Shown: positions 8,362 through 17,799 of the stretch, piece after piece
How positions within the stretch are numbered: position 1 is the first letter of the stretch
Layout: every line of letters starts with the position of its first letter
From: Saprospiraceae bacterium UBA7687
Lineage (GTDB): Bacteria > Bacteroidota > Bacteroidia > Chitinophagales > Saprospiraceae
NCBI GenBank assembly: GCA_002482845.1
Contig: DLGT01000047.1
Location: forward strand, 19,054 to 83,053
Direction of reading: 5' to 3'
Length of the DNA: 64,000 nucleotides
The notes under the pieces: model-generated
What the model saw: only the letters and a program-made list of their open reading frames with translations
What the model was told of the DNA's origin: nothing
Database searches by the model: none
Program-made: the position numbers and the translations under genes

Positions 8362-11300
8362 ATGCTTAAAAAGAAAGGTGTAAAACCAACCAAAGGATTC
8401 GAATCGATTACTATTAGTTTGAGTTCGCCAGATGAAATTCTGGAAAGATCTTTCGGTGAAGTATTAAAACCAGAAACAATTAATTATCGTTCTTACAAGC
8501 CAGAAAGAGATGGTTTGTTTTGCGAGAGAATATTCGGTCCTGTAAAGGATTACGAATGTTACTGTGGCAAATATAAAAGAATAAGATATAAAGGTATCGT
8601 CTGCGACAGATGTGGAGTAGAAGTTACTGAAAAGAAAGTCAGAAGAGAGAGAATGGGACACATTAAGTTGGTTGTTCCAGTTGTTCATATCTGGTTTTTC
8701 AAATCATTGCCAAACAAAATTGGTTATCTTCTTGGTTATTCTTCTAAGAAATTAGAATCAATCATCTATTACGAAAGATATGTAGTAGTTCAGCCTGGTG
8801 TCAAAGAAAATGACATTGCAAAGCATGAATTGTTGACTGAAGAAGAATACTTTGATGTATTAGATACTCTTCCAAAAGATAATCAATTACTTGATGATTC
8901 AGACCCTAACAAGTTTATAGCTAGAATGGGGGCTGAAGCTATCAAAGATTTATTGGAAAGAATCAAATTGGATGAACTTTCATTCGAGTTGAGACACCAA
9001 GCTGCCAATGAGACTTCTCAACAGAGAAAATCTGAAGCACTTAAGAGATTAAGAGTAGTAGAAGCGTTCAGAGATGGTATGGCTAGTCAGGACAATAGAC
9101 CAGAATGGACTATTATCCAATATTTGCCTGTAACTCCACCTGAATTGAGACCACTTGTACCTTTGGATGGTGGTAGATTTGCGAGTTCAGATTTGAATGA
9201 CTTATACAGAAGAGTTATCATTAGAAATAACCGTCTAAAGAGACTTTTGGAAATCAAAGCACCGGAAGTAATCTTGAGAAACGAAAAAAGAATGTTGCAG
9301 GAAGCTGTGGATTCATTGTTCGATAACTCAAGAAAATCTAATGCAGTAAAAGCAGAAGGTGGTAGATCTTTGAAATCTTTGAGTGATGTACTTAAAGGAA
9401 AGCAAGGTCGTTTCCGTCAGAACCTTTTGGGTAAAAGGGTAGATTATTCTGGTAGATCGGTGATCGTCGTGGGACCTACATTGCTATTACATGAGTGTGG
9501 TATTCCTAAAGGTATGGCTGCTGAGCTTTTCAAACCGTTTGTTATCAAGAAATTGATAGAAAGAGGCGTTGTTAAGACAGTTAAATCTGCCAAAAAACTT
9601 GTTGATAAGAAAGACCCTGTAATTTGGGAAATTCTTGAAAATATCTTAAAAGGACACCCTGTTTTATTAAACAGAGCTCCTACACTTCACAGATTGTCTA
9701 TCCAAGCTTTCCAACCAAGGTTAGTAGAAGGTAAAGCAATCCAACTTCACCCATTGGTGTGTGGTGCATTTAACGCGGATTTTGACGGTGACCAGATGGC
9801 AGTGCACGTTCCTTTGGGACATGCAGCAATATTGGAGGCACAAATGTTAATGTTGTCTGCGCATAATATGTTGAACCCGCAAGATGGTTCTCCAGTAATG
9901 TTACCTTCTCAGGACATGGTTTTAGGATTATATTATCTTACAAAACCACGTAAATCTGTAGGAGACATTAAGGTGAAAGGAGAAGGTAGTACTTTCTATA
10001 GTGCGGAAGAAGTAATTATTGCATTCAATGAAGGCAAAATAGATCTTCACGCAGTGATAAAAGTTCGTGCAAATGTGGAGGTAGAAGATGGTAAATTGGG
10101 TATTAGAATTACTGAAACAACCGTAGGAAGAGTTATTTTTAACCAATCTACACCACCAACAGTTCCTTTTATAAATCAATTAATGACTAAAAAGTCATTG
10201 AAAAAGATCATTCAGGACATTATCACTCGTACCGATTTCTCTGCTACTGCAAAGTTTTTGGATGAGATTAAAGAACTTGGATTTTTCTGGGCTTACAAGG
10301 GTGGATTATCATTTAACCTTGGAGATCTTATCACGCCGAGTATTAAAGAGCAAACATTGTTAGATGCACAGGAAGAAGTAGATGAAGTTTGGGAAAATTA
10401 TAACATGGGTCTTATCACTCCAAATGAGAGATACAACCAAGTTATCGATAAATGGACATTTGCAGATAATAAAATTACCGACAACCTTATGCGAGAAATC
10501 GCTCAGCACAAACAAGGATTTAACTCCGTGTTTATGATGCTTGATTCAGGAGCTAGGGGATCTAAACAACAGATCAAGCAGCTTTGTGGATTGAGAGGAT
10601 TGATGGCAAAACCAAGAAAATCTGGTGATACAGGTGGGGCAATCATTGAAAACCCTATCCTTGCAAACTTCCTTGATGGACTTTCGGTATTGGAATATTT
10701 TATCTCTACACACGGTGCGCGTAAAGGTCTTGCGGATACAGCCTTAAAGACTGCGGATGCAGGTTACCTTACAAGAAGATTGGTGGATGTTGCACAAGAT
10801 GTAATCATTACTGAAGAAGATTGTAAGACACTAAGAGGTATTGATACTGAAGCCCTTAAGGATAATGAAAACGTTATCGAAACGCTTGGTTCTAGAATTG
10901 TAGGTAGATATTCACTTTATGATGTAAAAGATTTAGTAACTGATGAGATGTATGTAGAGGCTGGTGAATATATTTCTCCAGAAGTGGCTGCAAACATTGA
11001 AAAGTCAGGTATAGAGATGGTCACTATCAGATCAGTGCTCACTTGTGAAACAAAAGTAGGTGTGTGTGCGAGATGTTATGGCAAAAATCTTGCTACTGGT
11101 AGAAGGGTCGAAACAGGTGATGCTGTAGGTATTATTGCAGCACAGAGTATTGGTGAACCAGGAACTCAGCTTACACTTCGTACCTTCCACGTGGGTGGTA
11201 TTGCATCGGTTTCTAAAACTGAATCAGAAATCACTTCTAAATTTGACGGAATACTTGAATTTGATAATATCAAAGTGACTGAGCAAATCGAAGGTGGCGC

Positions 11301-12621
11301 AAAAAGTCAGGTTGTATTATCTCGATCTGGTGAAATCAGGGTTATGGACCCTGAAACCAAAAAGATTTATAACTCATACTTTATTCCTTATGGTTCTACA
11401 TTGATTGTTCAAGACAAACAGAAGATAGAAAAAGGAGACGTTATTTGTAATTGGGATCCATTTAACAACTTGATCATTTCTGAATTTGGTGGAATTGCTA
11501 AATTTGAGGATATCGAAGAAGGTGTCACTTACCGTGTGGAAAGAGATGACCAAACTGGATATGCTGAAAAAGTAATCATCGAAGCTAAGAATAAGAAAAA
11601 GATTCCAGTAATTAGAATCTTTTCTCCAGGTGGCGATGAACTGAAAACATATAACATTCCGTTAGGAGCTTATATTTCTATTGAAGATAATTCAGAGATC
11701 GTACCAGGTCAGAAAATCGTTAAAATACCACGTAACTTGGGTAAAATTCAGGATATTACGGGTGGTCTTCCAAGGGTTACTGAATTATTTGAAGCGAGAA
11801 ATCCTTCAAATCCAGCAGTAACGGCTGAGATCGACGGTATCGTGACTTATGGTAAAATCAAGCGTGGTAATAGAGAGATTTTTGTCGATGACGAGAAGAC
11901 AGGTCAAAGAAGAAAATACTTGATAGGATTGTCTAAACACTTACTCGTACAAGAAGGAGATTTCGTAAGAGCAGGTATGCAATTGTCAGATGGTGCTGTA
12001 GCTCCGTTGGATATATTGAATATCAAAGGACCTTTTGCAGTTCAATCTTACTTGGTGAATGGAGTACAAGAAGTTTATCGTTCTCAAGGTATTGCCATCA
12101 ATGACAAACACATCGAAGTAATCGTGCGTCAAATGATGAGAAGGGTAGAGATCATCGATCCGGGTGATACTACTTTCCTTGAAGGAGAAGCAGTAGATAG
12201 ACATGAGTTCAATGAGCAGAATGACTGGATTTATGACAAAAAAGTTGTTGTAGAACCTGGTGATTCACAAAATTTGAAAGCAGGTCAGATTGTATCTATT
12301 CGTCAGTTCAGAGAAGAAAACTCTAATCTGAAGAGAAATGACAAAAAGATTGTAGAAGTAAGGGATGCAGTTCCTGCTACATCTAGTGTTATTTTGCAAG
12401 GTATTACAAGAGCTTCGCTTGGTGTAGAAAGCTGGATATCAGCTGCTTCATTCCAAGAGACAACGAAAGTCTTGAGTACGGCTGCGATTTCTGCGAAAAG
12501 AGATAACCTTACTGGATTGAAAGAAAATGTAATTGTTGGTAAAAACATTCCAGCAGGTACAGGTTTAAGAAGATTCAAAGATATGGTTGTCGAAGCAGTT
12601 AATGAATATGATGTAGTCTAG
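8362..12621 (+). CDS. rpoC: DNA-directed RNA polymerase subunit beta'
   Basis: 1419 residues. Beta' is the catalytic clamp subunit. The N-terminal zinc-binding motif (CYCGKYKR...CDRCG) lies near residues 68-88. The Mg-binding NADFDGDQM is at about residues 472-480, and the trigger loop/bridge helix region is visible around GLRGLMAKPRKSGDTGG. The second zinc site is at CETKVGVCARCYG near residue 895. The chain is complete and ends at a clear terminator, closing the cluster that starts at tuf. Confidence 0.98.
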   Translation: MLKKKGVKPTKGFESITISLSSPDEILERSFGEVLKPETINYRSYKPERDGLFCERIFGPVKDYECYCGKYKRIRYKGIVCDRCGVEVTEKKVRRERMGHIKLVVPVVHIWFFKSLPNKIGYLLGYSSKKLESIIYYERYVVVQPGVKENDIAKHELLTEEEYFDVLDTLPKDNQLLDDSDPNKFIARMGAEAIKDLLERIKLDELSFELRHQAANETSQQRKSEALKRLRVVEAFRDGMASQDNRPEWTIIQYLPVTPPELRPLVPLDGGRFASSDLNDLYRRVIIRNNRLKRLLEIKAPEVILRNEKRMLQEAVDSLFDNSRKSNAVKAEGGRSLKSLSDVLKGKQGRFRQNLLGKRVDYSGRSVIVVGPTLLLHECGIPKGMAAELFKPFVIKKLIERGVVKTVKSAKKLVDKKDPVIWEILENILKGHPVLLNRAPTLHRLSIQAFQPRLVEGKAIQLHPLVCGAFNADFDGDQMAVHVPLGHAAILEAQMLMLSAHNMLNPQDGSPVMLPSQDMVLGLYYLTKPRKSVGDIKVKGEGSTFYSAEEVIIAFNEGKIDLHAVIKVRANVEVEDGKLGIRITETTVGRVIFNQSTPPTVPFINQLMTKKSLKKIIQDIITRTDFSATAKFLDEIKELGFFWAYKGGLSFNLGDLITPSIKEQTLLDAQEEVDEVWENYNMGLITPNERYNQVIDKWTFADNKITDNLMREIAQHKQGFNSVFMMLDSGARGSKQQIKQLCGLRGLMAKPRKSGDTGGAIIENPILANFLDGLSVLEYFISTHGARKGLADTALKTADAGYLTRRLVDVAQDVIITEEDCKTLRGIDTEALKDNENVIETLGSRIVGRYSLYDVKDLVTDEMYVEAGEYISPEVAANIEKSGIEMVTIRSVLTCETKVGVCARCYGKNLATGRRVETGDAVGIIAAQSIGEPGTQLTLRTFHVGGIASVSKTESEITSKFDGILEFDNIKVTEQIEGGAKSQVVLSRSGEIRVMDPETKKIYNSYFIPYGSTLIVQDKQKIEKGDVICNWDPFNNLIISEFGGIAKFEDIEEGVTYRVERDDQTGYAEKVIIEAKNKKKIPVIRIFSPGGDELKTYNIPLGAYISIEDNSEIVPGQKIVKIPRNLGKIQDITGGLPRVTELFEARNPSNPAVTAEIDGIVTYGKIKRGNREIFVDDEKTGQRRKYLIGLSKHLLVQEGDFVRAGMQLSDGAVAPLDILNIKGPFAVQSYLVNGVQEVYRSQGIAINDKHIEVIVRQMMRRVEIIDPGDTTFLEGEAVDRHEFNEQNDWIYDKKVVVEPGDSQNLKAGQIVSIRQFREENSNLKRNDKKIVEVRDAVPATSSVILQGITRASLGVESWISAASFQETTKVLSTAAISAKRDNLTGLKENVIVGKNIPAGTGLRRFKDMVVEAVNEYDVV

Positions 12622-12650
12622 TTTTTTGAAGATTAGAAATATCTAAATAT

Positions 12651-12686
12651 AAATGGCTCCTTGTTTGATTACTTGGAGCCATTTTT
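12651..12686 (+). terminator. Terminator of the rpoBC operon
   Basis: AAATGGCTCC (12651-12660) pairs perfectly with GGAGCCATTT (12675-12684) around a 14-nt loop and runs into a short T tract. It lies 30 bp after the rpoC stop. Confidence 0.85.
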
Positions 12687-12737
12687 GTTAAAATTAAGAT
12701 CAACGATTTTGATAAATCATTAGCTAATTCAATTGAT

Positions 12738-13070
12738 ATGCAACTATACACGACTTGTCAGGGATGTGGAAAGCACATTGTATTGAAATCAAATGCAGTC
12801 ACAAGGCCTGAATTGAGAAAAAGGGTAGGTGAATATGTTGAAATTGCCTGTTCCCATTGTTTTATAAAGGAGCAAGTACATATTAATGATATTATTGCTC
12901 GACCGAGTGGTGTAATACTTTGGTCCGCAATGATTTTGGGTTTAGTCTTAGCTTTTTATTTATGGTGGACTTTTAATATTTTCAGTTTAATTTCGCTAGG
13001 CTTGCCTTTTTTGATCTGGAGAAATCAAGCTAAAAAGACCCATACTTTTAATGACTACAAAATCTATTAA
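12738..13070 (+). CDS. Small membrane protein with N-terminal zinc ribbon
   Basis: 110 residues; no family recognised. The N-terminus holds two Cys pairs (CQGC at 7-10 and CSHC near 38-41) spaced like a zinc ribbon. A hydrophobic region of about 40 residues follows (about 58-98: VILWSAMILGLVLAFYLWW, then SLISLGLPFLIW), best read as two membrane spans, with a short basic tail. It stands alone after the rpoC terminator and faces a convergent esterase gene. Cytosolic zinc ribbon and membrane anchor are inferred from sequence only. Confidence 0.7.
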   Translation: MQLYTTCQGCGKHIVLKSNAVTRPELRKRVGEYVEIACSHCFIKEQVHINDIIARPSGVILWSAMILGLVLAFYLWWTFNIFSLISLGLPFLIWRNQAKKTHTFNDYKIY

Positions 13071-13132
13071 AAAGCTTTTTATTTTGCTAAGCTTCCATTA
13101 GAAGTTGAATTCCCATTTTTAATGAAGTGTTA

Positions 13133-13876
13133 TTAATGGTTCATTAACCACTTCACCATATTACCAAACTGTTGTCCCCACATAACTTCACTGTGTCTAC
13201 CTCTATCTTTGATAACAACTCTATAGTTTTCGCTGGGATAGTTGTGTTTTTTGAATGTCCAGTATGTTTTTTCTAGTGTAGCTTGCATGCCTCTACTTTC
13301 TGATTTACTGCCCATCACATATATTTTGCTGAAATGCTTTGATTCAATATTGTAAATCGGTGGATAAATCCAAAAAGCGGGCGACATTACACCTGCTTTG
13401 CCAAAAACATCACTATGACGAGTAGCTGCATAAAAAGAAATAAGCCCTCCTAGCGAACTACCTACTATAATTGTGTTTTCTCTACTTGGTAAAGTGCGAA
13501 GGTGCTGGTCCACTTTAGGTTTCAACTCATTAATGATGAAATCGAGGAATAGCTCTCCTTCACCATTATATCTTTTATGGTTGTGTGGCATATATTCTGA
13601 TCCACGGTAATGTCCACCATTATCAATACCTACAAGGATTACTTGATCTTTCAAAGGAAGACTATCCATTACTTTCTGTAAGTTCCACGGTTTGAAGTAA
13701 GCAGTATTTTGATCAAAAAGATTCTGACCATCCATAAGATACATGACTGGAAACTTTTTTTCAGGAAATTTATAGTATGCTTTTGGCAATAATATTCTTG
13801 TGGTACGGCTTCGTCCCAATTTCGACATCAAAATGTCTTGTACGAACAATTTGGAAATATTTTTTTGAATAATCAT
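13133..13876 (-). CDS. Alpha/beta-hydrolase, esterase D-like
   Basis: 247 residues. It resembles the PF00756 esterase family (enterochelin esterase/S-formylglutathione hydrolase type). The nucleophile motif GSSLGG is at 139-144 (Ser141), and YLMDGQNLFD and VGIDNGGHYRGSEY are typical of this group. A late His in GRHSEVMW is a plausible catalytic His. The ATG at 13876 is preferred over an upstream in-frame TTG at 13906, which would add a non-conserved leader. No signal peptide is evident, so it is probably cytoplasmic. The substrate cannot be told from sequence. Confidence 0.85.
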   Translation of the reverse strand: MIIQKNISKLFVQDILMSKLGRSRTTRILLPKAYYKFPEKKFPVMYLMDGQNLFDQNTAYFKPWNLQKVMDSLPLKDQVILVGIDNGGHYRGSEYMPHNHKRYNGEGELFLDFIINELKPKVDQHLRTLPSRENTIIVGSSLGGLISFYAATRHSDVFGKAGVMSPAFWIYPPIYNIESKHFSKIYVMGSKSESRGMQATLEKTYWTFKKHNYPSENYRVVIKDRGRHSEVMWGQQFGNMVKWLMNH

Positions 13877-14060
13877 GGTAAAGGAATAAACGTTGGGATA
13901 TAACAATTTTTATTCTCATAAAGTTTGTTTTTGAGTAATTTTAATGTAAAAACTTAATATTTATTTGGTGGTATTTACTTTGAATAGAAAGTTCTAAAGA
14001 ATATTAGAAATGACAAAGAATCATTTTGAGTGACCTATTTAAGAATTTTCTTTTCGATCA

Positions 14061-14090
14061 TTTGTACCTACCTAATTTTTTATAACTTTG
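14061..14090 (+). promoter_or_regulatory. Bacteroidota-type promoter for the GH109-like gene
   Basis: TTTG (14061-14064), an 18-bp spacer and TAACTTTG (14083-14090) match the Bacteroidota -33/-7 consensus TTTG...TAnnTTTG. The start codon lies 90 bp downstream. Confidence 0.65.
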
Positions 14091-14179
14091 CCAATCTAGG
14101 GTCAGTTTTAAAAATGGTTTTATTAGCCAAAATGTGACTTGTAATTGCAAATTGACAAAATTAGTTTAAATTTAATAAA

Positions 14180-15538
14180 ATGAAAAGGAGAACATTTATT
14201 GCACAAACAGCTACTATGGCTGCTTTAGGGTCTGTTACACAAGTTATGGGAACTGCAGGCTTATCTTTGTTCTCGTCTAAAGTCAAGTGTGGTTTTATAG
14301 GTGTAGGCGCTAGAGGGTTAGGTACTTTGTCACTTGCTTTACTCAGGAAAGATGTATTAGTCACTGCAATTTGCGATATAGATCCTATCACTACAGAAAA
14401 AGCTGTAAAAATGGTCACAGATGCTGGTCAAGCTAAGCCTATTTTATTCACTGCTGGCAATCAGGATTATAAAAAATTGCTTGATCATATAGATGTCGAT
14501 GTAGTATTTATTTGTACTCCTTGGGAGTGGCATACACCAATGTCCGTAGATGCGATGTTGGCAGGAAAAGCAGTAGCTTGTGAAGTCGCAGGTGCTATGA
14601 GTGTGGATGAATGCTGGCAAATGGTACGCACTTACGGAAAGACGTTGACACCATTTATGATTATGGAAAATGTCTGTTATCGTCGAGACGTCATGGCTGT
14701 ATTAAATATGGTAAGAAAGGATGTATTTGGTGAGATGATACATCTTGAAGGAGGATATCAGCATGATCTACGTGAAGTAAAATTTAATGATGGTGTCAAT
14801 TATTATGGTGGCGGTGTAGAATTTGGTGAGAAAGGGTATAGTGAATCTAAATGGCGCACATCTCATTCTGTCCACCGTAATGGTGAGTTGTATCCGACAC
14901 ATGGTATCGGCCCTATAGGAAGTATTCTCAATAATAATAGAGGAAACAGATTTGAATATCTTACATCGATGGCTTCTAAAGCTAGAGGTCTTCATAAATT
15001 CGTCACTGAACATCCAAAAGGTGGCGCTAATCATCCGAATGCGAAGGTTAATTTTAGACTTGGAGATGTCGTTACCACAAATATTATGACCGCAAATGGT
15101 GAGAGCATAACATTAACACATGATACCAATTTGCCGCGACCATATTCTTTAGGGTTTAGAGTGCAAGGTACCAAAGGCTTGTGGATGGATGTGAACAAAT
15201 CGATTTATATAGAAGGTAAAAGTCCATCTCATAAATGGGAAGCTGCTGATGTTTATCTCAAGGAAAATGACCATCCTTTATGGAAAAAATATGAAGCTGA
15301 TGCATCAGGCGCTGGACATGGTGGAATGGATTGGTTTGTGTTGAATGCATTTCTAGAAGCATACAAAAATAACGATCCGATGCCACTTGATGTCTATGAT
15401 CATGCAAGTTGGGCCGTAATAACTTGTCTCTCTGAACAATCTATTGCTTTAGGTGGTGAGCCGCAGATTTTCCCTGATTTTACTGATGGGAAATGGATGA
15501 ATAGAAAGCCAATTTTTGCTTTGGGTGATAAATATTGA
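14180..15538 (+). CDS. Secreted Gfo/Idh/MocA protein, GH109 glycosidase-like
   Basis: 452 residues. The N-terminus MKRRTFIAQTATMAALGS is a twin-arginine signal, implying folding with NAD(P) in the cytoplasm and export. A Rossmann fold follows (GFIGVGARG near residues 38-46, ICDID, FICTPWEWHT, CEVAGAMSVDECW). The later blocks MENVCYRRDVMAVLNMVRK, YPTHGIGPIG and GHGGMDWFV match GH109 enzymes, which cleave terminal alpha-N-acetylgalactosamine by an NAD-dependent oxidation/elimination mechanism. Family assignment is from recognised motifs; the exact sugar is not certain. It has its own promoter and no operon partner. Confidence 0.85.
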   Translation: MKRRTFIAQTATMAALGSVTQVMGTAGLSLFSSKVKCGFIGVGARGLGTLSLALLRKDVLVTAICDIDPITTEKAVKMVTDAGQAKPILFTAGNQDYKKLLDHIDVDVVFICTPWEWHTPMSVDAMLAGKAVACEVAGAMSVDECWQMVRTYGKTLTPFMIMENVCYRRDVMAVLNMVRKDVFGEMIHLEGGYQHDLREVKFNDGVNYYGGGVEFGEKGYSESKWRTSHSVHRNGELYPTHGIGPIGSILNNNRGNRFEYLTSMASKARGLHKFVTEHPKGGANHPNAKVNFRLGDVVTTNIMTANGESITLTHDTNLPRPYSLGFRVQGTKGLWMDVNKSIYIEGKSPSHKWEAADVYLKENDHPLWKKYEADASGAGHGGMDWFVLNAFLEAYKNNDPMPLDVYDHASWAVITCLSEQSIALGGEPQIFPDFTDGKWMNRKPIFALGDKY

Positions 15539-15616
15539 ATATTTTATACAAAACCTTACCCAATAGAATACGTTTAACATATAGAAATTATAGTTTTTTA
15601 AGTATTTAATGATATA

Positions 15617-16189
15617 ATGGACATTATAAAATGGGATATTTCTCTTTTTGAATTTATCAATCACGACCTAAGCAATGGTTTTTTTGATATGCTCCTACCT
15701 TGGTTAAGAGAACCTTTGTTTTGGGTTCCTTTTTATATTTTTCTAATTTCATTTGTTTTTTTTAACTTTGGAAAAAAAGCTTATTGGTTTGTCATTTTTG
15801 TGATTTTGACTGCTGCATCTGCTGATCTTATTAGTAGCAGAGCTATAAAAAAAACAATAAAAAGGATCCGTCCTTGTAATACCGAAATGATACAGATAGT
15901 AGAGCGAGTGCATTGTGGTGCGGGCTATAGTTTTACATCATCACACGCAGCCAATCATTTTGCAATAGCTACTTTTCTCATAATGACCATTGGGCAAATT
16001 TTACCAAAGATCAAAAAGTGGCTGTGGCTTTGGGCAGTAAGTATTGCTTTAGCTCAGGTGTATGTGGGTGTTCATTTCCCTTTGGATGTACTGGCAGGTG
16101 GCATACTCGGGGTGGTTTTAGGAAGGCTATGGTCAGTTCTCTTTTTAAAGTATTACGGGCATGTTTTGTATAAAGAAATGTTAGCATAA
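15617..16189 (+). CDS. PAP2 family membrane phosphatase
   Basis: 190 residues with about five membrane spans. Phosphatase motifs are in order: K-x6-RP (K78-P86), SSH at 108-110 in place of PSGH, and H153-x3-D157 in GVHFPLD. The Ser-Arg usual at the start of motif 3 is Ala-Gln (A146-Q147). I recall this variant from other Bacteroidota members, so loss of activity is not assumed. Likely substrates are undecaprenyl diphosphate or another lipid phosphate. Its stop codon overlaps the paaD start by one base, so the two are probably co-translated. Confidence 0.88.
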   Translation: MDIIKWDISLFEFINHDLSNGFFDMLLPWLREPLFWVPFYIFLISFVFFNFGKKAYWFVIFVILTAASADLISSRAIKKTIKRIRPCNTEMIQIVERVHCGAGYSFTSSHAANHFAIATFLIMTIGQILPKIKKWLWLWAVSIALAQVYVGVHFPLDVLAGGILGVVLGRLWSVLFLKYYGHVLYKEMLA

Positions 16190-16677
16190 TGAATATTTCA
16201 GAAATAAAAGATATTTTAGCTTCTGTGACGGATCCTGAAATTCCGGTAATTACTATTTACGATCTAGGGATTCTAAGAAATGTAGAAATAGAAGAAAGTA
16301 CACAAAAGGTAGTCGTTTATATTACCCCGACATATACTGGATGTCCTGCGATGGATATGATTACTGTCCAAATCAAAGCCGCTCTTCAAGATTATGGTTA
16401 TAACAACGTGGAGGTTATATCTTTGTTAGAGCCGACATGGACGACAGACTGGATCAGTGAATTAGGGCGTCAACAACTCATGGAATATGGTATATCACCT
16501 CCTGCGGAAAAGACTACTGATCCATCATTTCTAAAAGGTGTAGCTCCAAGTGTCCAATGTCCACAATGCAAGTCTTTTGACACAGAGATGATTAGTAGAT
16601 TTGGCTCTACAGCTTGTAAGTCATTGTACAAATGTAAATCCTGTTTAGAACCATTTGATTATTTTAAATGTCATTAA
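16189..16677 (+). CDS. paaD: Phenylacetyl-CoA epoxidase maturation protein PaaD
   Basis: 162 residues. PaaD (also called PaaJ) is a MIP18-type protein thought to help assemble the di-iron phenylacetyl-CoA epoxidase PaaABC(E). The DUF59-like N-terminal domain contains VTDPEIPVITIYDLGILR and TYTGCPAMD (Cys in the metal-delivery position). The C-terminal half has the PaaD-specific Cys clusters CPQCKS, ACKSLYKCKSC and a final CH. The start overlaps the PAP2 gene stop (sequence TAATG). No other epoxidase genes are in the window. Confidence 0.9.
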   Translation: MNISEIKDILASVTDPEIPVITIYDLGILRNVEIEESTQKVVVYITPTYTGCPAMDMITVQIKAALQDYGYNNVEVISLLEPTWTTDWISELGRQQLMEYGISPPAEKTTDPSFLKGVAPSVQCPQCKSFDTEMISRFGSTACKSLYKCKSCLEPFDYFKCH

Positions 16678-16914
16678 TTATTGATTATTAATATATTAAA
16701 TATGATATTAAAATTTATGTGTATTCATTTGAAGTATTGCAGTTAGGTAAACATATATTTCAGATTGCTTTAATGGGCTCATTAAACTTTTTACAGCGAC
16801 TTTTTTATTAGATTACTAAAATAGGTTAATGGTTAGAGATTTTGGCTAATTAAAATATTTTACTATATTTACATTCATGTTTTGTTTTTTTAGTATTAAA
16901 AATAGAAATCCAAT
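16678..16914. other. Intergenic gap between paaD and paaG
   Basis: 237 bp of AT-rich sequence without a recognisable terminator or full promoter; TATATTTA near 16863 is only a partial -7 match. The gap shows that paaG is probably not in one tight operon with paaD. Confidence 0.3.
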
Positions 16915-17691
16915 ATGTCATTTATAAACTTAAGAGTAGCATCAGGAATAGCAACGATTACTTTTGACCGAGCAGAAAAATTCAATAGTTTTGTTAGACC
17001 TATGGCACTAGCCTTTCAAAGTATTTTGGACCAAGTAGCTGATGATACTTCGGTACGGTGTGTCGTAATCACAGGAAATGGAAAGGCATTTTGTGCAGGT
17101 CAAGATTTGCAGGAAGCCACAGATCCTGAAGGACCTGCTTTATCTAAAATTGTGAGTGAACACTACAATCCTATTATCACAAGAATTAGAAATATGCCTA
17201 AGCCTGTTATATCAGCTGTGAATGGTGTTGCCGCAGGTGCAGGAGCTAACATTGCACTAGCTTGTGACATAGTAATTGCCACCGAGTCAGCTTCTTTTAT
17301 ACAAGCATTCAGTAAGATTGGATTGATTCCGGATAGTGGTGGAACTTATACGTTACCAAGATTGATAGGTTTTCAAAGAGCATCTGCACTCATGATGTTA
17401 GGGGAGAAAGTGAGCGCAAGAGATGCTCAATCAATGGGGATGATATATAAGAGTGTTTCTGATGAGTTGTTTTTGGCCGAAGTAGATAGGGTTGCGGCAC
17501 AATTGGCTACTATGCCTACTTATGGATTGGCATTGACAAAACGAGCACTAAATGAGACTTACCAAAATAATCTAGAAAGTCAATTAGCTCTAGAAGATAA
17601 ATTGCAAACATTAGCTGGTATTAGTGATGACTATCGAGAAGGGACAACAGCTTTTTTGGAAAAAAGGTCGCCAATTTTTAAAGGTTCATAG
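16915..17691 (+). CDS. paaG: Enoyl-CoA hydratase/isomerase, probable PaaG
   Basis: 258 residues, crotonase superfamily. PaaG isomerises the ring epoxide of phenylacetyl-CoA to the oxepin-CoA. The oxyanion-hole segments are FCAGQDLQEA near residue 62 and GVAAGAGANIALACDIV near 104-120. FIQAFSKIGLIPDSGGTYTLPRLIG carries the acidic residue used by PaaG-type isomerases. The strong resemblance to PaaG and proximity to paaD support the name; a general enoyl-CoA hydratase is the alternative. No repeat or frameshift is seen. Confidence 0.85.
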   Translation: MSFINLRVASGIATITFDRAEKFNSFVRPMALAFQSILDQVADDTSVRCVVITGNGKAFCAGQDLQEATDPEGPALSKIVSEHYNPIITRIRNMPKPVISAVNGVAAGAGANIALACDIVIATESASFIQAFSKIGLIPDSGGTYTLPRLIGFQRASALMMLGEKVSARDAQSMGMIYKSVSDELFLAEVDRVAAQLATMPTYGLALTKRALNETYQNNLESQLALEDKLQTLAGISDDYREGTTAFLEKRSPIFKGS

Positions 17692-17799
17692 TGTTTTTTA
17701 TTGCTGTTGGTTTATCCATAATTTCTAAAAAGAAAGAAATCAGTTTAAATTTTGATTTTCAAATGAAAACTTGAATTGGAACTCAAAAAATTTAAGAAC

